Assembly (NCBI RefSeq): GCF_024138395.1
Contig: NZ_JAMYDU010000029.1
Coordinates: 1-55,392 of the forward strand
DNA length: 55,392 nucleotides
Origin: Pseudomonas mandelii
Lineage (GTDB): Bacteria; Pseudomonadota; Gammaproteobacteria; Pseudomonadales; Pseudomonadaceae
Direction of reading: 5' to 3'
In this document: positions 33,301 to 41,709 of the stretch, one piece after another
Layout: each line of letters starts with the position of its first letter
Numbering within the stretch: position 1 is the stretch's first letter
Notes under the pieces: generated by a model
What the model was told of the DNA's origin: nothing
Database searches by the model: none
What the model saw: only the letters and a program-made list of their open reading frames with translations
Translations under genes and position numbers: made by a program

Positions 33301-34395
33301 TCAATCGTCGCTGACGGTGATGTTCGGCATCGCCGGCGTTACCGCTTCCTGCAACACAATCCGCGCGCCGACATGGCGGGCCAGTTCCTGGTAAACCATC
33401 GCAATCTGGCTGTCCGGCTCGGCGATCACCGTTGGCTTGCCGCCATCGGCCTGTTCGCGAATCAGCATCGACAGTGGCAATGAAGCCAACAGTTCGACAC
33501 CGTACTGGTTGGCCAGCTTCACGCCACCGCCCTCACCGAACAGATGCTCGGCATGCCCGCAGTTGGAGCAGATGTGAACGGCCATGTTTTCCACCACGCC
33601 CAGCACCGGGATGTTGACCTTGCGGAACATCTCCACGCCCTTGCGTGCGTCCAGCAATGCCAGATCTTGCGGAGTGGTCACGATCACCGCGCCGGCTACC
33701 GGGACTTTCTGTGCGAGGGTCAACTGGATATCGCCGGTGCCTGGCGGCATGTCGATGACCAGATAATCCAGGTCGCCCCAGGCCGTTTGCGTGACCAGTT
33801 GCAACAGGGCGCCGGACACCATCGGCCCGCGCCAGACCATCGGCGTGTTGTCGTCGGTCAGGAAGGCCATGGACATCACTTCGACGCCATGGGATTCAAT
33901 CGGAATGAACCACTTCTGATCCTTGACCTTTGGTCGGGTGCCTTCAGGGATGCCGAACATGATGCCTTGGCTCGGACCGTAGATATCCGCGTCGAGAATC
34001 CCGACTTTGGCGCCTTCACGGGCCAGCGCGAGGGCCAGGTTGGCAGCGGTGGTGGATTTGCCCACGCCACCCTTGCCGGACGCTACGGCCACGACGTTCT
34101 TGACGTTGGCCAGCCCCGGAATCTGTGCCTGGGCCTTGTGCGCGGCGATCACGCTGGTGATCTCGACGCGCGCGGTGACGACGCCGTCCAGGCCTTCGAC
34201 GGCCAGTTGCAGCAACTGCGCCCAGCCGCTCTTGAACAGACCGGCGGCGTAACCCAGTTCCAGCTGGACGCTGACGCGATCACCCTGAATATCGATGCTG
34301 CGCACGCACCCGGCGCTGACAGGGTCCTGGTTCAGGTAAGGGTCGGTGTATTGGCGAAGGACGGCTTCCACCGCTGCGCGATTGACGGCGCTCAT
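33301..34395 (-). CDS. apbC: Fe-S cluster carrier protein Mrp/ApbC
   Basis: ApbC is a P-loop NTPase that carries [4Fe-4S] clusters to target enzymes. The protein has 364 residues from the ATG at 34395 (GGAGTTGCCC upstream). The N-terminal about 90 residues form the DUF59/MIP18 domain, followed by the deviant Walker A motif SGKGGVGKSTTAANLALALA, ILDADIYGPSQ, IDMPPGTGDIQLTL (Walker B region) and the cluster-binding CxxC in VHICSNCGHAEHLFG. It is divergent from metG, as in many gamma-proteobacteria. Confidence 0.95.
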   Translation of the reverse strand: MSAVNRAAVEAVLRQYTDPYLNQDPVSAGCVRSIDIQGDRVSVQLELGYAAGLFKSGWAQLLQLAVEGLDGVVTARVEITSVIAAHKAQAQIPGLANVKNVVAVASGKGGVGKSTTAANLALALAREGAKVGILDADIYGPSQGIMFGIPEGTRPKVKDQKWFIPIESHGVEVMSMAFLTDDNTPMVWRGPMVSGALLQLVTQTAWGDLDYLVIDMPPGTGDIQLTLAQKVPVAGAVIVTTPQDLALLDARKGVEMFRKVNIPVLGVVENMAVHICSNCGHAEHLFGEGGGVKLANQYGVELLASLPLSMLIREQADGGKPTVIAEPDSQIAMVYQELARHVGARIVLQEAVTPAMPNITVSDD

Positions 34396-34503
34396 GGGCA
34401 ACTCCGATAGCAAGACTGGAAAATCAGGCGGGTATCGTACCTGTTCTCCGGCCTGGACGGCATGCTTTCAAGATGTGACAAATATCCTATGAGCCTACGC
34501 ACC

Positions 34504-34636
34504 TGTAGCAGCTGGCGAAGCCTGCGTTCGGCTGCGCAGCAGTCGCCAATCCGGATAACTCGTACTATCTGAAACACCGCGGTGTCTGGTTTTACGACTG
34601 CTGCGCAGCCGAACGCAGGCTTCGCCAGCTGCTACA
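34504..34636. repeat. 133-bp inverted repeat element, TGTAGCAGCTGGCG family, copy 2
   Basis: The ends TGTAGCAGCTGGCGAAGCCT and AGGCTTCGCCAGCTGCTACA are perfectly inverted; inner arms CTGCGCAGCAGTCG and CGACTGCTGCGCAG are too. The centre holds GAAACACCGCGGTGTC, itself palindromic. It lies in the apbC-metG gap. Confidence 0.92.
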
Positions 34637-34725
34637 AAGGTCCGTGGAGGCTGGCCTTGGGGGTGAAAAATATGCGCCGGCGCTTTATAGTGGCCGACCT
34701 CCGTTTCATCAAGTAGCCGAGCCCC

Positions 34726-36777
34726 ATGTCCGAGCCACGCAAGATCCTCGTCACCAGTGCCCTGCCCTATGCCAATGGTTCGATCCACCTCGGCCATATG
34801 CTGGAATACATCCAGACCGATATGTGGGTGCGCTTCCAGAAGCATCGCGGTAACCAATGCATTTATGTCTGCGCCGACGACGCCCACGGTTCGGCCATCA
34901 TGCTGCGCGCGGAAAAGGAAGGCATCACCCCGGAACAACTGATCGCCAATGTCCAGGCTGAACACAGCGCCGACTTTGCCGAGTTCCTGGTGGACTTCGA
35001 CAACTTCCACTCCACTCACTCAGAAGAAAACCGTGAGCTGTCGAGCCAGATCTACCTGAAGCTGCGCGACGCCGGGCACATCGCCACGCGCTCGATCACT
35101 CAGTACTTCGACCCGGAAAAGAAAATGTTCCTGGCCGACCGCTTCATCAAGGGCAGCTGCCCGAAGTGCGGCACCGAAGACCAGTACGGCGACAACTGCG
35201 AAAAATGCGGCGCGACCTACGCGCCGACCGACCTGAAAGATCCGAAGTCGGCCATCTCCGGCGCCACCCCGGTGCTCAAGGATTCCCAGCACTTCTTCTT
35301 CAAGCTGCCGGACTTCCAGGAAATGCTGCAAGCCTGGACCCGCAGCGGCACCTTGCAAGAGGCCGTGGCCAACAAGATCGCCGAATGGCTGGATGCTGGC
35401 CTGCAACAATGGGATATCTCCCGCGACGCGCCGTACTTCGGCTTCGAGATTCCCGACGAGCCGGGCAAGTATTTCTACGTGTGGCTGGATGCGCCAATCG
35501 GCTACATGGCCAGCTTCAAGAATCTCTGCGCCCGCCGTCCGGACCTGGATTTCGATGCGTTCTGGGGCAAGGATTCCACCGCCGAGCTGTACCATTTCAT
35601 CGGCAAGGACATCGTCAATTTCCACGCCCTGTTCTGGCCCGCCATGCTTGAAGGCTCCGGTTTCCGCAAACCGACCGGCATCAACGTGCACGGCTACCTG
35701 ACCGTCAATGGCCAGAAGATGTCCAAGTCCCGCGGCACGTTCGTCAAGGCGCGGACTTACCTGGATCACCTGTCGCCGGAATACCTGCGCTACTACTACG
35801 CCGCCAAGCTGAGCCGTGGCGTCGATGACCTGGACCTGAACCTCGAAGACTTCGTACAGAAGGTCAACTCCGACCTGGTCGGCAAAGTCGTCAACATCGC
35901 CAGCCGTTGCGCCGGTTTCATCCATAAAGGCAACGCCGGTGTGCTGGTAGCCGGCAACGCCGCGCCGGAACTGACCGATGCCTTCCTGGCCGCGGCACCG
36001 AGCATTGCCGAAGCCTATGAAGCTCGCGACTTTGCCCGCGCCATGCGCGAAATCATGGGCCTGGCCGACCGCGCCAACGCCTGGATCGCCGACAAGGCGC
36101 CGTGGTCGCTGAACAAACAGGAAGGCAAGCAGGATGAAGTCCAGGCGATTTGCGCCTTGGGCATCAACCTGTTCCGTCAACTGGTGATCTTCCTCAAACC
36201 GGTGCTGCCGTTGCTGGCCGCCGATGCCGAGGCATTCCTGAACGTCGCACCGTTGACCTGGAACGACCACGCCACCTTGCTCAGCAACCATCAGCTCAAC
36301 GAGTTCAAACCGTTGATGACCCGCATCGACCCGGTGAAAGTGCAAGCCATGACCGACGCCTCGAAAGAAGACCTGACCGCCAGCGCAACCGACACCGGCG
36401 AAACTGCACCCGCCGGCAACGGTGAACTGGCCAAGGATCCGCTGTCGCCAGAAATCGAGTTCGACGCCTTTGCCGCTGTAGACCTGCGCGTGGCGCTGAT
36501 CGTCAAGGCCGAAGCCGTGGAAGGTGCCGACAAGCTGTTGCGCCTGACCCTGGACATTGGTGACGAGCAACGCAACGTGTTCTCCGGGATCAAGAGCGCC
36601 TACCCGGACCCGTCCAAGCTCAATGGTCGCCTGACCATGATGATCGCCAACCTCAAGCCCCGCAAAATGAAATTCGGGATCTCCGAAGGCATGGTGATGG
36701 CGGCAGGCCCTGGCGGTGAAGAAATCTACCTGCTGAGCCCCGACAGCGGCGCCAAGCCGGGTCAACGCATCAAGTAA
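34726..36777 (+). CDS. metG: Methionyl-tRNA synthetase MetG
   Basis: MetG charges tRNA-Met with methionine. The protein has 683 residues, the long form with a C-terminal tRNA-binding domain. It starts MSEPRKILVTSALPYANGSI. The class I motifs are HLGH (21-24, HIGH) and KMSKS in VNGQKMSKSRGTF. The zinc knuckle is CPKCGTEDQYGDNCEKCG with four cysteines. The last about 110 residues (EFDAFAAVDLRVALIVKAEAVEGADKL) form the Trbp111/EMAP-II-like domain used for dimerisation and tRNA binding. A hairpin terminator follows. No tRNA or T-box element was seen. Confidence 0.98.
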   Translation: MSEPRKILVTSALPYANGSIHLGHMLEYIQTDMWVRFQKHRGNQCIYVCADDAHGSAIMLRAEKEGITPEQLIANVQAEHSADFAEFLVDFDNFHSTHSEENRELSSQIYLKLRDAGHIATRSITQYFDPEKKMFLADRFIKGSCPKCGTEDQYGDNCEKCGATYAPTDLKDPKSAISGATPVLKDSQHFFFKLPDFQEMLQAWTRSGTLQEAVANKIAEWLDAGLQQWDISRDAPYFGFEIPDEPGKYFYVWLDAPIGYMASFKNLCARRPDLDFDAFWGKDSTAELYHFIGKDIVNFHALFWPAMLEGSGFRKPTGINVHGYLTVNGQKMSKSRGTFVKARTYLDHLSPEYLRYYYAAKLSRGVDDLDLNLEDFVQKVNSDLVGKVVNIASRCAGFIHKGNAGVLVAGNAAPELTDAFLAAAPSIAEAYEARDFARAMREIMGLADRANAWIADKAPWSLNKQEGKQDEVQAICALGINLFRQLVIFLKPVLPLLAADAEAFLNVAPLTWNDHATLLSNHQLNEFKPLMTRIDPVKVQAMTDASKEDLTASATDTGETAPAGNGELAKDPLSPEIEFDAFAAVDLRVALIVKAEAVEGADKLLRLTLDIGDEQRNVFSGIKSAYPDPSKLNGRLTMMIANLKPRKMKFGISEGMVMAAGPGGEEIYLLSPDSGAKPGQRIK

Positions 36778-36793
36778 AGGCCTGCGGTAAGCC

Positions 36794-36832
36794 AATCCCA
36801 CAGTCGTGCCCGGCACGACTGTGGGATTTTCA
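36794..36832 (+). terminator. Terminator of metG
   Basis: A perfect 17-base stem, AATCCCACAGTCGTGCC paired with GGCACGACTGTGGGATT, has a one-base loop and is followed by TTTTC. It starts 17 bp after the metG stop. Confidence 0.88.
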
Positions 36833-36920
36833 TGTCTGGCCCACCCTCCTTCCTTGCCGGATAATGCCTAATCTCTTTCTAGAGAGCCCTTGAGAAAGCC
36901 CTGTCCTTGCCGGCACGATC

Positions 36921-37490
36921 ATGACCGAACTGCTTCTTACGCTTATCAGCGCTGCCCTGATCAACAACCTCGTGTTGCACTGGCCGCTGGGCGTCGATCC
37001 GGTGCTGGGCAGCGAGCGGCCGCAGATCCACGCGCTGGGCATCGCGACAACGTGTCTGATGCTGATTGTCGGCACACTCGGCTATGCGCTCTACCACTGG
37101 CTACTAGTGCCGTTGGGGCTGACGTCGCTGCGTCTGTTCGTGTTCCTGCCGTTGAGCGTTCTGCTGATCGGCCCGCTGCTTAAGTTGCTTTCACGGTTAT
37201 TGGCGAAACTTTCATTCGATGGCCTCTGGCCCCTGCTGCTGGGGAATGCCGGCGTGCTTGGGCTGACATTGCTTAACGCTCAAGACGACAAGGGAATTTT
37301 CCGCGCCATAGCCCTGAGCCTTGGCGCCGGGCTGGGTTTCTGGCTGGTGCTGAGTCTGTTCAGCGACTTGCGCCAGCGCACACTCGATAACGATATCCCC
37401 CTGCCCTTTCGCGGCCTGCCGATCGAGTTGATCGGCGCCGGATTGATCGCGGTGGTTTTTCTCGGATTCAGCGGGCTGATCAAAACATGA
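36921..37490 (+). CDS. rsxA: Rsx/Rnf complex membrane subunit RsxA
   Basis: RsxA is a six-helix inner-membrane subunit of the Rnf/Rsx ion-pumping, electron-transfer complex, which in E. coli keeps SoxR reduced. The protein has 189 residues, beginning MTELLLTLISAALINNLVLHWPLGVDPVLGS; INNLVL is the family start signature. The usual Cys-containing second signature is replaced by IATTCLMLIVGTLGYAL, which keeps one cysteine. The ribosome-binding site is weak. The stop overlaps the rsxB ATG by four bases (ATGA), so all rsx genes are one operon. Confidence 0.93.
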   Translation: MTELLLTLISAALINNLVLHWPLGVDPVLGSERPQIHALGIATTCLMLIVGTLGYALYHWLLVPLGLTSLRLFVFLPLSVLLIGPLLKLLSRLLAKLSFDGLWPLLLGNAGVLGLTLLNAQDDKGIFRAIALSLGAGLGFWLVLSLFSDLRQRTLDNDIPLPFRGLPIELIGAGLIAVVFLGFSGLIKT

Positions 37491-38497
37491 GTCTGATTCA
37501 ACGCATCGACGCCCTCTTGCCGCAGACCCAATGCGGCAAGTGTGGCCACCCCGGATGCAAACCCTACGCCGAAGGCATTGCCAGCGGCGAGCCGATCAAC
37601 AAGTGCCCGCCGGGCGGCAGCGAAACCATCGCAGCCCTGGCCGACCTGCTGAAGGTGCCGGTGCTGGAACTGGACGTCAGTCGCGGTTCGGCACCGGCGC
37701 AGATTGCTTACATCCGCGAAGCCGAATGCATCGGCTGCACCAAGTGCATTCAGGCCTGCCCGGTCGACGCCATTGTCGGCGCGGCGAAATTCATGCACAC
37801 AGTCATCGTCGACGAATGCACCGGTTGCGACCTCTGTGTGGCGCCCTGCCCGGTGGATTGCATCGAGATGCATCCGCTACCGTTGGCCACGGTGCTGCCG
37901 ATTGTCGGCGGACTGGCGTTCAGCCTGGAGGAACAACAGGCCCGGGCCGCCAAGCGCAATCACGCGCGACGCCGTTTCGAACAGCGCAATGCCCGCTTGC
38001 ATCGCGAAGAAGAACAGAGGCTCGCCGAACGCCAGGCCCGCGCCCAACGCGCCGTACAGCACAGCGAAGTGACGCTCGACCCGGTTCAGGCTGCCCTCGA
38101 GCGCGTTCGCGCACAGAAAGCCGACAATGCCGATGCGGCACTGAAAAAGGCCAAGGTCGATCTGGCGATGAGTCGGGCGCAACTGAACAAGTCGCTCAAG
38201 GCCTTCGGGCATCCGCCAACCTTCGAACAACAATCGCAACTGATCGTGCTGCAACAGCAGTTCGAAGCCGCCGAACAGGCGCTGGCGCAACTGGAAAATG
38301 ATGCACCGCAGGTGTCTGCAGCAGCACCTTCCCCAGCAAAAGATGCCGAGCTGAAACGGGCGAAGATCCAGTTGGCCATGCGCCGCGCCGAACTCAAGAA
38401 AGCTCAAACAAGCGAGGCGCCGGCCGCACAGATCGAAGCGTTGCAACATGCGCTCAATGAAGCCGAGCGTCAGGTGGATGCCTATGTCACCCCTTGA
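37487..38497 (+). CDS. rsxB: RsxB ferredoxin subunit with RsxC-like C-terminal tail
   Basis: The protein has 336 residues, against about 190 for E. coli RsxB. Residues 1-45 are the four-Cys domain (C16, C19, C24, C40). Residues 78-128 carry two ferredoxin motifs, CIGCTKCIQACP and CTGCDLCVAPCP, binding two [4Fe-4S]. The E. coli N-terminal membrane helix is absent. After about residue 145 comes a long charged, helical extension (HARRRFEQRNARLHREEEQR) and two similar repeats, AALKKAKVDLAMSRAQLNKS (217-236) and AELKRAKIQLAMRRAELKKA (287-306). This tail resembles the C-terminal helical repeats of RsxC/RnfC rather than RsxB. No rsxC follows: rsxD overlaps the end by 14 bp. Deletion-fusion is the simplest inference. 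Confidence 0.92.
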   Translation: MSLIQRIDALLPQTQCGKCGHPGCKPYAEGIASGEPINKCPPGGSETIAALADLLKVPVLELDVSRGSAPAQIAYIREAECIGCTKCIQACPVDAIVGAAKFMHTVIVDECTGCDLCVAPCPVDCIEMHPLPLATVLPIVGGLAFSLEEQQARAAKRNHARRRFEQRNARLHREEEQRLAERQARAQRAVQHSEVTLDPVQAALERVRAQKADNADAALKKAKVDLAMSRAQLNKSLKAFGHPPTFEQQSQLIVLQQQFEAAEQALAQLENDAPQVSAAAPSPAKDAELKRAKIQLAMRRAELKKAQTSEAPAAQIEALQHALNEAERQVDAYVTP

Positions 38498-39476
38498 ATC
38501 GGTGGACGAACGCCTTCAGCAAGCCATGAAGCTGGTATTGCTGGCCACCGTGCCGGGAATGCTGATGTTGTTCTGGCTGTATGGCTGGGGCGTATTGATC
38601 AATCTGATTCTGGCGGCGGCTACTGCGCTAGCCGTTGAGGCGGCGGTGTTGCAGCTGCGCAAGCAACCGGTAAAACCGACGCTGAGCGATGGCAGTGCGC
38701 TGGTCAGTGCGACGCTGTTGGCACTGGCCTTGCCACCTTATTGTCCATGGTGGCTGACGGTCAGCGCTGCGGCGTTCGGACTGTTTTTCGGCAAGCACTT
38801 GTATGGCGGCGTCGGCAAGAATCCGTTCAATCCGGCGATGCTCGGTTTCGCGCTGGTTCTGGTGATGTTTCCCCAGCAAATGACCCATTGGCCGGCGTCC
38901 CATGGCATGGATTTGTTCGGTGGATTGCAACAGGTGTTCGGCTTCAGCTTCGGTCAGACACCCGATGCGTGGGCCCAGGCCACGGCGCTGGACAGTCTGC
39001 GAATCAACAAAAGCCTGACCATGGAAGAACTGTTCGCCGGCAACCCGGCATTCGGCCGTTTTGGCGGCCGAGGCATGGAATGGGTCAACCTGGCGTTTCT
39101 GGCGGGCGGTGCGTTTCTGCTGCAGCGGCGGGTATTCAGCTGGCATGCGCCGGTTGGCATGCTCGCCAGCCTGTTCATCATCAGCCTGTTGTGCTGGAAC
39201 GGCACGGGCTCCGACTCTCATGGCTCGCCATTGTTTCATCTGCTCACCGGCGCGAGCATGCTCGGTGCCTTCTTCATCGTGACAGAACCGGTATCCGGCG
39301 CGAAAAGCCCCACTGCCCGATTACTGTTCGGCGCCGGCGTGGGGTTACTGACTTACCTGATCCGGACGTGGGGCGGGTATCCGGACGGCGTGGCTTTTGC
39401 GGTTTTGCTGATGAACCTCTGTGTACCGGCGCTGGAACGATTTGCCGCGTCCAGGCAGGAGCAAGTTGCCCCATGA
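38484..39476 (+). CDS. rsxD: Rsx/Rnf complex subunit RsxD
   Basis: The protein has 330 residues from the ATG at 38484 (AGGTGG upstream), overlapping rsxB by 14 bp. About nine membrane helices are predicted. NqrB/RnfD family motifs: SDGSALVSATLLALALPPYCPWW, FGKHLYGGVGKNPFNPAMLG and FHLLTGASMLGAFFIVTEPVSG. The FMN-attachment threonine of the family would be in QATALDSLR, where the surrounding motif is diverged. It is a core membrane part of the ion-pumping complex. Confidence 0.93.
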   Translation: MSPLESVDERLQQAMKLVLLATVPGMLMLFWLYGWGVLINLILAAATALAVEAAVLQLRKQPVKPTLSDGSALVSATLLALALPPYCPWWLTVSAAAFGLFFGKHLYGGVGKNPFNPAMLGFALVLVMFPQQMTHWPASHGMDLFGGLQQVFGFSFGQTPDAWAQATALDSLRINKSLTMEELFAGNPAFGRFGGRGMEWVNLAFLAGGAFLLQRRVFSWHAPVGMLASLFIISLLCWNGTGSDSHGSPLFHLLTGASMLGAFFIVTEPVSGAKSPTARLLFGAGVGLLTYLIRTWGGYPDGVAFAVLLMNLCVPALERFAASRQEQVAP

Positions 39477-40084
39477 ACCGAGCGACAAGCGTTGTGACTC
39501 TGGTAGTACTGGCAGGCCTGGGGTTGGGCGCGACTTATCTCGTGCAGCACACCAGCGCGGCGCGCATTGCCGCCGAACAACGCCTGATCGACAGCCGCCA
39601 GTTACTGGATCTGCTACCGCCTGACAGCTACGACAACCAGCCACTGGAACACTCTCTCAACCTTGAAAGCACTCGTCTGGCCAACAGCACATTGTTGGGT
39701 GGCTACCTGGCGTCCAAGGCTGATCAGCCAAGCGCAGTGTTGCTGCGCAGCCAGACACTGGGCTACACCGGCTCCATTGAGTTGCTGATCGCCATCGACC
39801 CCCAAGGCAAGTTAGTGGGGGTCAAAACCCTCAAGCAATCGGAAACCCCGGGGCTGGGTGGCAAGCTTGCCGAATGGCCCAACACCTGGCTGCAGCTGTT
39901 TACCGGCAAGTCGCTAACCGACCCCGGTGACAATGGCTGGGCCTTGAAAAAGGACCAAGGGCAATTCGATCAGATCGCGGGCGCGACCATCACTTCAAGA
40001 GCGGTGATCAATGCCACCCATGACGCGCTGCGCTACTTCGATGAACACCGGCGACCGCTGATCGGGAGCAGTGCCCATGAATAA
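39473..40084 (+). CDS. rsxG: Rsx/Rnf complex subunit RsxG (FMN-binding)
   Basis: The protein has 203 residues, with one N-terminal membrane helix (VVTLVVLAGLGLGATYLV) and a periplasmic FMN domain. The covalent flavin motif S/T-G-A-T is seen as IAGATITSRAV, and VKTLKQSETPGLGGKLAEWP is the family signature (SETPGLG). The ATG overlaps the rsxD stop (ATGA). Length and motifs are normal for RsxG. Confidence 0.95.
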   Translation: MNRATSVVTLVVLAGLGLGATYLVQHTSAARIAAEQRLIDSRQLLDLLPPDSYDNQPLEHSLNLESTRLANSTLLGGYLASKADQPSAVLLRSQTLGYTGSIELLIAIDPQGKLVGVKTLKQSETPGLGGKLAEWPNTWLQLFTGKSLTDPGDNGWALKKDQGQFDQIAGATITSRAVINATHDALRYFDEHRRPLIGSSAHE

Positions 40085-40667
40085 GTCATCAACCCTGCAA
40101 AACTCACTGATGCTTACGCCGCTGATTGGCGTCACTGATTCATTGGTAACGGCCCTGGGTCTGTGGCTGATGTTCGCCCTGGTGGTTAGCGCTTACGGTG
40201 CGAGCATGGGCGTCTTGCGCTCGCGACTGATTCCGGCAACACATTTACTTGCCTGCCTGTTGCTGGCCGCCACGCTGACCAGTTGCGCGGAACTCGCCAT
40301 GCAAGCCTGGTCGCTCCAATGGCACCAACATCTGGGCTTCTACGCAGGATTGATCGCCCTGCAATGCGTCGTGCTGGAACACAACGGTTACTTCCACAGC
40401 ACATGGCGTGATCGACTGCGCCTGTGTGGCCTGTTCGGCGCCTTGATGATGGGCCTGGGCCTGCTGCGCGAGCTTATCGGCAACGGGACACTGGGTAGCC
40501 ATCTGCCCTGGATGGCCGGTGCCACGCAACCGGACTGGCAAGGCTGGACGCTGATCGCCGACGGTGGCCTGCATCTGGCCACTCTGGCCCCTGGCGGGTT
40601 TATTCTGTTGGGATTGCTGATCGCCGCACATCAGGCCTGGACCCGCCGCCCGGCGGCCTCACATTGA
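40077..40667 (+). CDS. rsxE: Rsx/Rnf complex subunit RsxE
   Basis: The protein has 196 residues from the ATG at 40077 (GGGAG eight bases ahead), overlapping the rsxG end by eight bases. It has five or six membrane helices. Family signals: LMLTPLIGVTDSLVTALGLWL near the start and GLLRELIGNGTLG in the C-terminal half. It pairs with RsxA in the membrane. The INNL-type signature and the cysteine pattern of E. coli RsxE are partly lost, in line with the diverged RsxA here. Confidence 0.9.
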   Translation: MNKSSTLQNSLMLTPLIGVTDSLVTALGLWLMFALVVSAYGASMGVLRSRLIPATHLLACLLLAATLTSCAELAMQAWSLQWHQHLGFYAGLIALQCVVLEHNGYFHSTWRDRLRLCGLFGALMMGLGLLRELIGNGTLGSHLPWMAGATQPDWQGWTLIADGGLHLATLAPGGFILLGLLIAAHQAWTRRPAASH

Positions 40668-40692
40668 CCGCTTTCGAGGAAACGCATTGCCC

Positions 40693-41331
40693 ATGAATGC
40701 CGCAAAACGTCTTGAGATTTTCCGCAGGTTTCACGAAGACAACCCTGAACCGAAGACCGAACTGGCCTATTCCTCCGCGTTCGAGTTGCTGATCGCCGTG
40801 ATTCTCTCGGCGCAGTCGACCGATGTCGGCGTCAACAAGGCCACCGCCAAACTGTTCCCGGTGGCCAATACACCGGCGGCGATCCATGCCTTGGGCGTCG
40901 AAGGGCTGTCGGAGTACATCAAGACCATTGGCTTGTTCAACAGCAAAGCGAAAAACGTGATCGAAACCTGTCGCTTGCTGGTGGAGCGTCATGGGGGTGA
41001 GGTACCGCAGACCCGTGAGGCACTGGAGGCATTGCCAGGCGTCGGTCGCAAGACTGCCAACGTGGTGCTCAATACCGCCTTTCGTCAGCTGACCATGGCC
41101 GTGGACACTCACATTTTCCGGGTCAGCAACCGTACCGGCATTGCTCCAGGCAAGAACGTGGTCGAAGTGGAGCAGAAACTGATGAAGTTCGTGCCGAAGG
41201 AATATTTGCTCGACGCCCATCACTGGCTGATTCTCCATGGGCGGTACGTTTGCCTGGCCCGCAAGCCGCGATGTGGCAGCTGCCGAATCGAGGATTTGTG
41301 CGAATACAAGCAAAAGACTTCGGACGATTGA
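40693..41331 (+). CDS. nth: Endonuclease III Nth
   Basis: Nth is a bifunctional DNA glycosylase/AP lyase for oxidised pyrimidines. The protein has 212 residues from the ATG at 40693. The helix-hairpin-helix LPGVGRKTANVVLN holds the catalytic Lys (GVGRKTA), and the catalytic Asp is in MAVDTHIFRVSNR. The [4Fe-4S] loop is C-x6-C-x2-C-x5-C (CLARKPRCGSCRIEDLC). It is the last gene of the rsx operon, an arrangement conserved across gamma-proteobacteria. Confidence 0.97.
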   Translation: MNAAKRLEIFRRFHEDNPEPKTELAYSSAFELLIAVILSAQSTDVGVNKATAKLFPVANTPAAIHALGVEGLSEYIKTIGLFNSKAKNVIETCRLLVERHGGEVPQTREALEALPGVGRKTANVVLNTAFRQLTMAVDTHIFRVSNRTGIAPGKNVVEVEQKLMKFVPKEYLLDAHHWLILHGRYVCLARKPRCGSCRIEDLCEYKQKTSDD

Positions 41332-41438
41332 GGCTCTATTAGTTTTTTTGATGAATCGATTGAAAAAATCTTTTTTACCCGCCGGGAAATTGTCGATATA
41401 AGGAGCGCCAAAGGCAGCCTTAGCCTGGAGTTAACCTT

Positions 41439-41618
41439 ATGAGTACTGGCAAAGAGCAATTGGACGTAGAAGACGACTTCACTCCCGTTGAGGCCGATGA
41501 CGCTGAGCCGGTAGTGGAAGCGGCAAAGACCAACCTGAGCAAACGCCGCACCATCGACAATCTGCTGGAGGAGCGCCGACTGCAGAAGCAATTGGCCGAT
41601 TACGATTTTGACGTGTGA
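41439..41618 (+). CDS. Small conserved acidic protein (PA3496-like)
   Basis: The 59-residue frame begins MSTGKEQLDVEDDFTPVEAD, with GGAG nine bases ahead, and ends LQKQLADYDFDV. The N-terminal half is strongly acidic and the C-terminal half is a basic/charged helix (SKRRTIDNLLEERRLQKQL). It has its own terminator 6 bp after the stop. A hypothetical gene of this kind follows nth in PAO1, so it is likely real. No function is known; the charge pattern would suit a protein-binding adaptor. Confidence 0.75.
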   Translation: MSTGKEQLDVEDDFTPVEADDAEPVVEAAKTNLSKRRTIDNLLEERRLQKQLADYDFDV

Positions 41619-41623
41619 CACTT

Positions 41624-41650
41624 AAAAGCCTCCCGAAACGGAGGCTTTTT
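41624..41650 (+). terminator. Terminator after the 59-residue gene
   Basis: AAAAGCCTCC-CGAAAC-GGAGGCTTTTT: a strong stem with T-run. Confidence 0.93.
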
Positions 41651-41709
41651 ACTAAGTGCCGCCCCCTGATAAACGCCCGTTCATCGCGCCTCGTCAAACG
41701 CTGGTAGCG

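Noticed and set aside
35020..36816. 598-codon open frame antisense to metG
   Set aside because: Shadow of a certain gene; composition is His/Gln/Val rich, as expected for antisense GC-rich codons.
38440..38500. Remnant of rsxC between rsxB and rsxD
   Set aside because: rsxD starts 14 bp before the rsxB stop, so no sequence is left for a separate or frameshifted rsxC; any remnant must be inside the RsxB tail.
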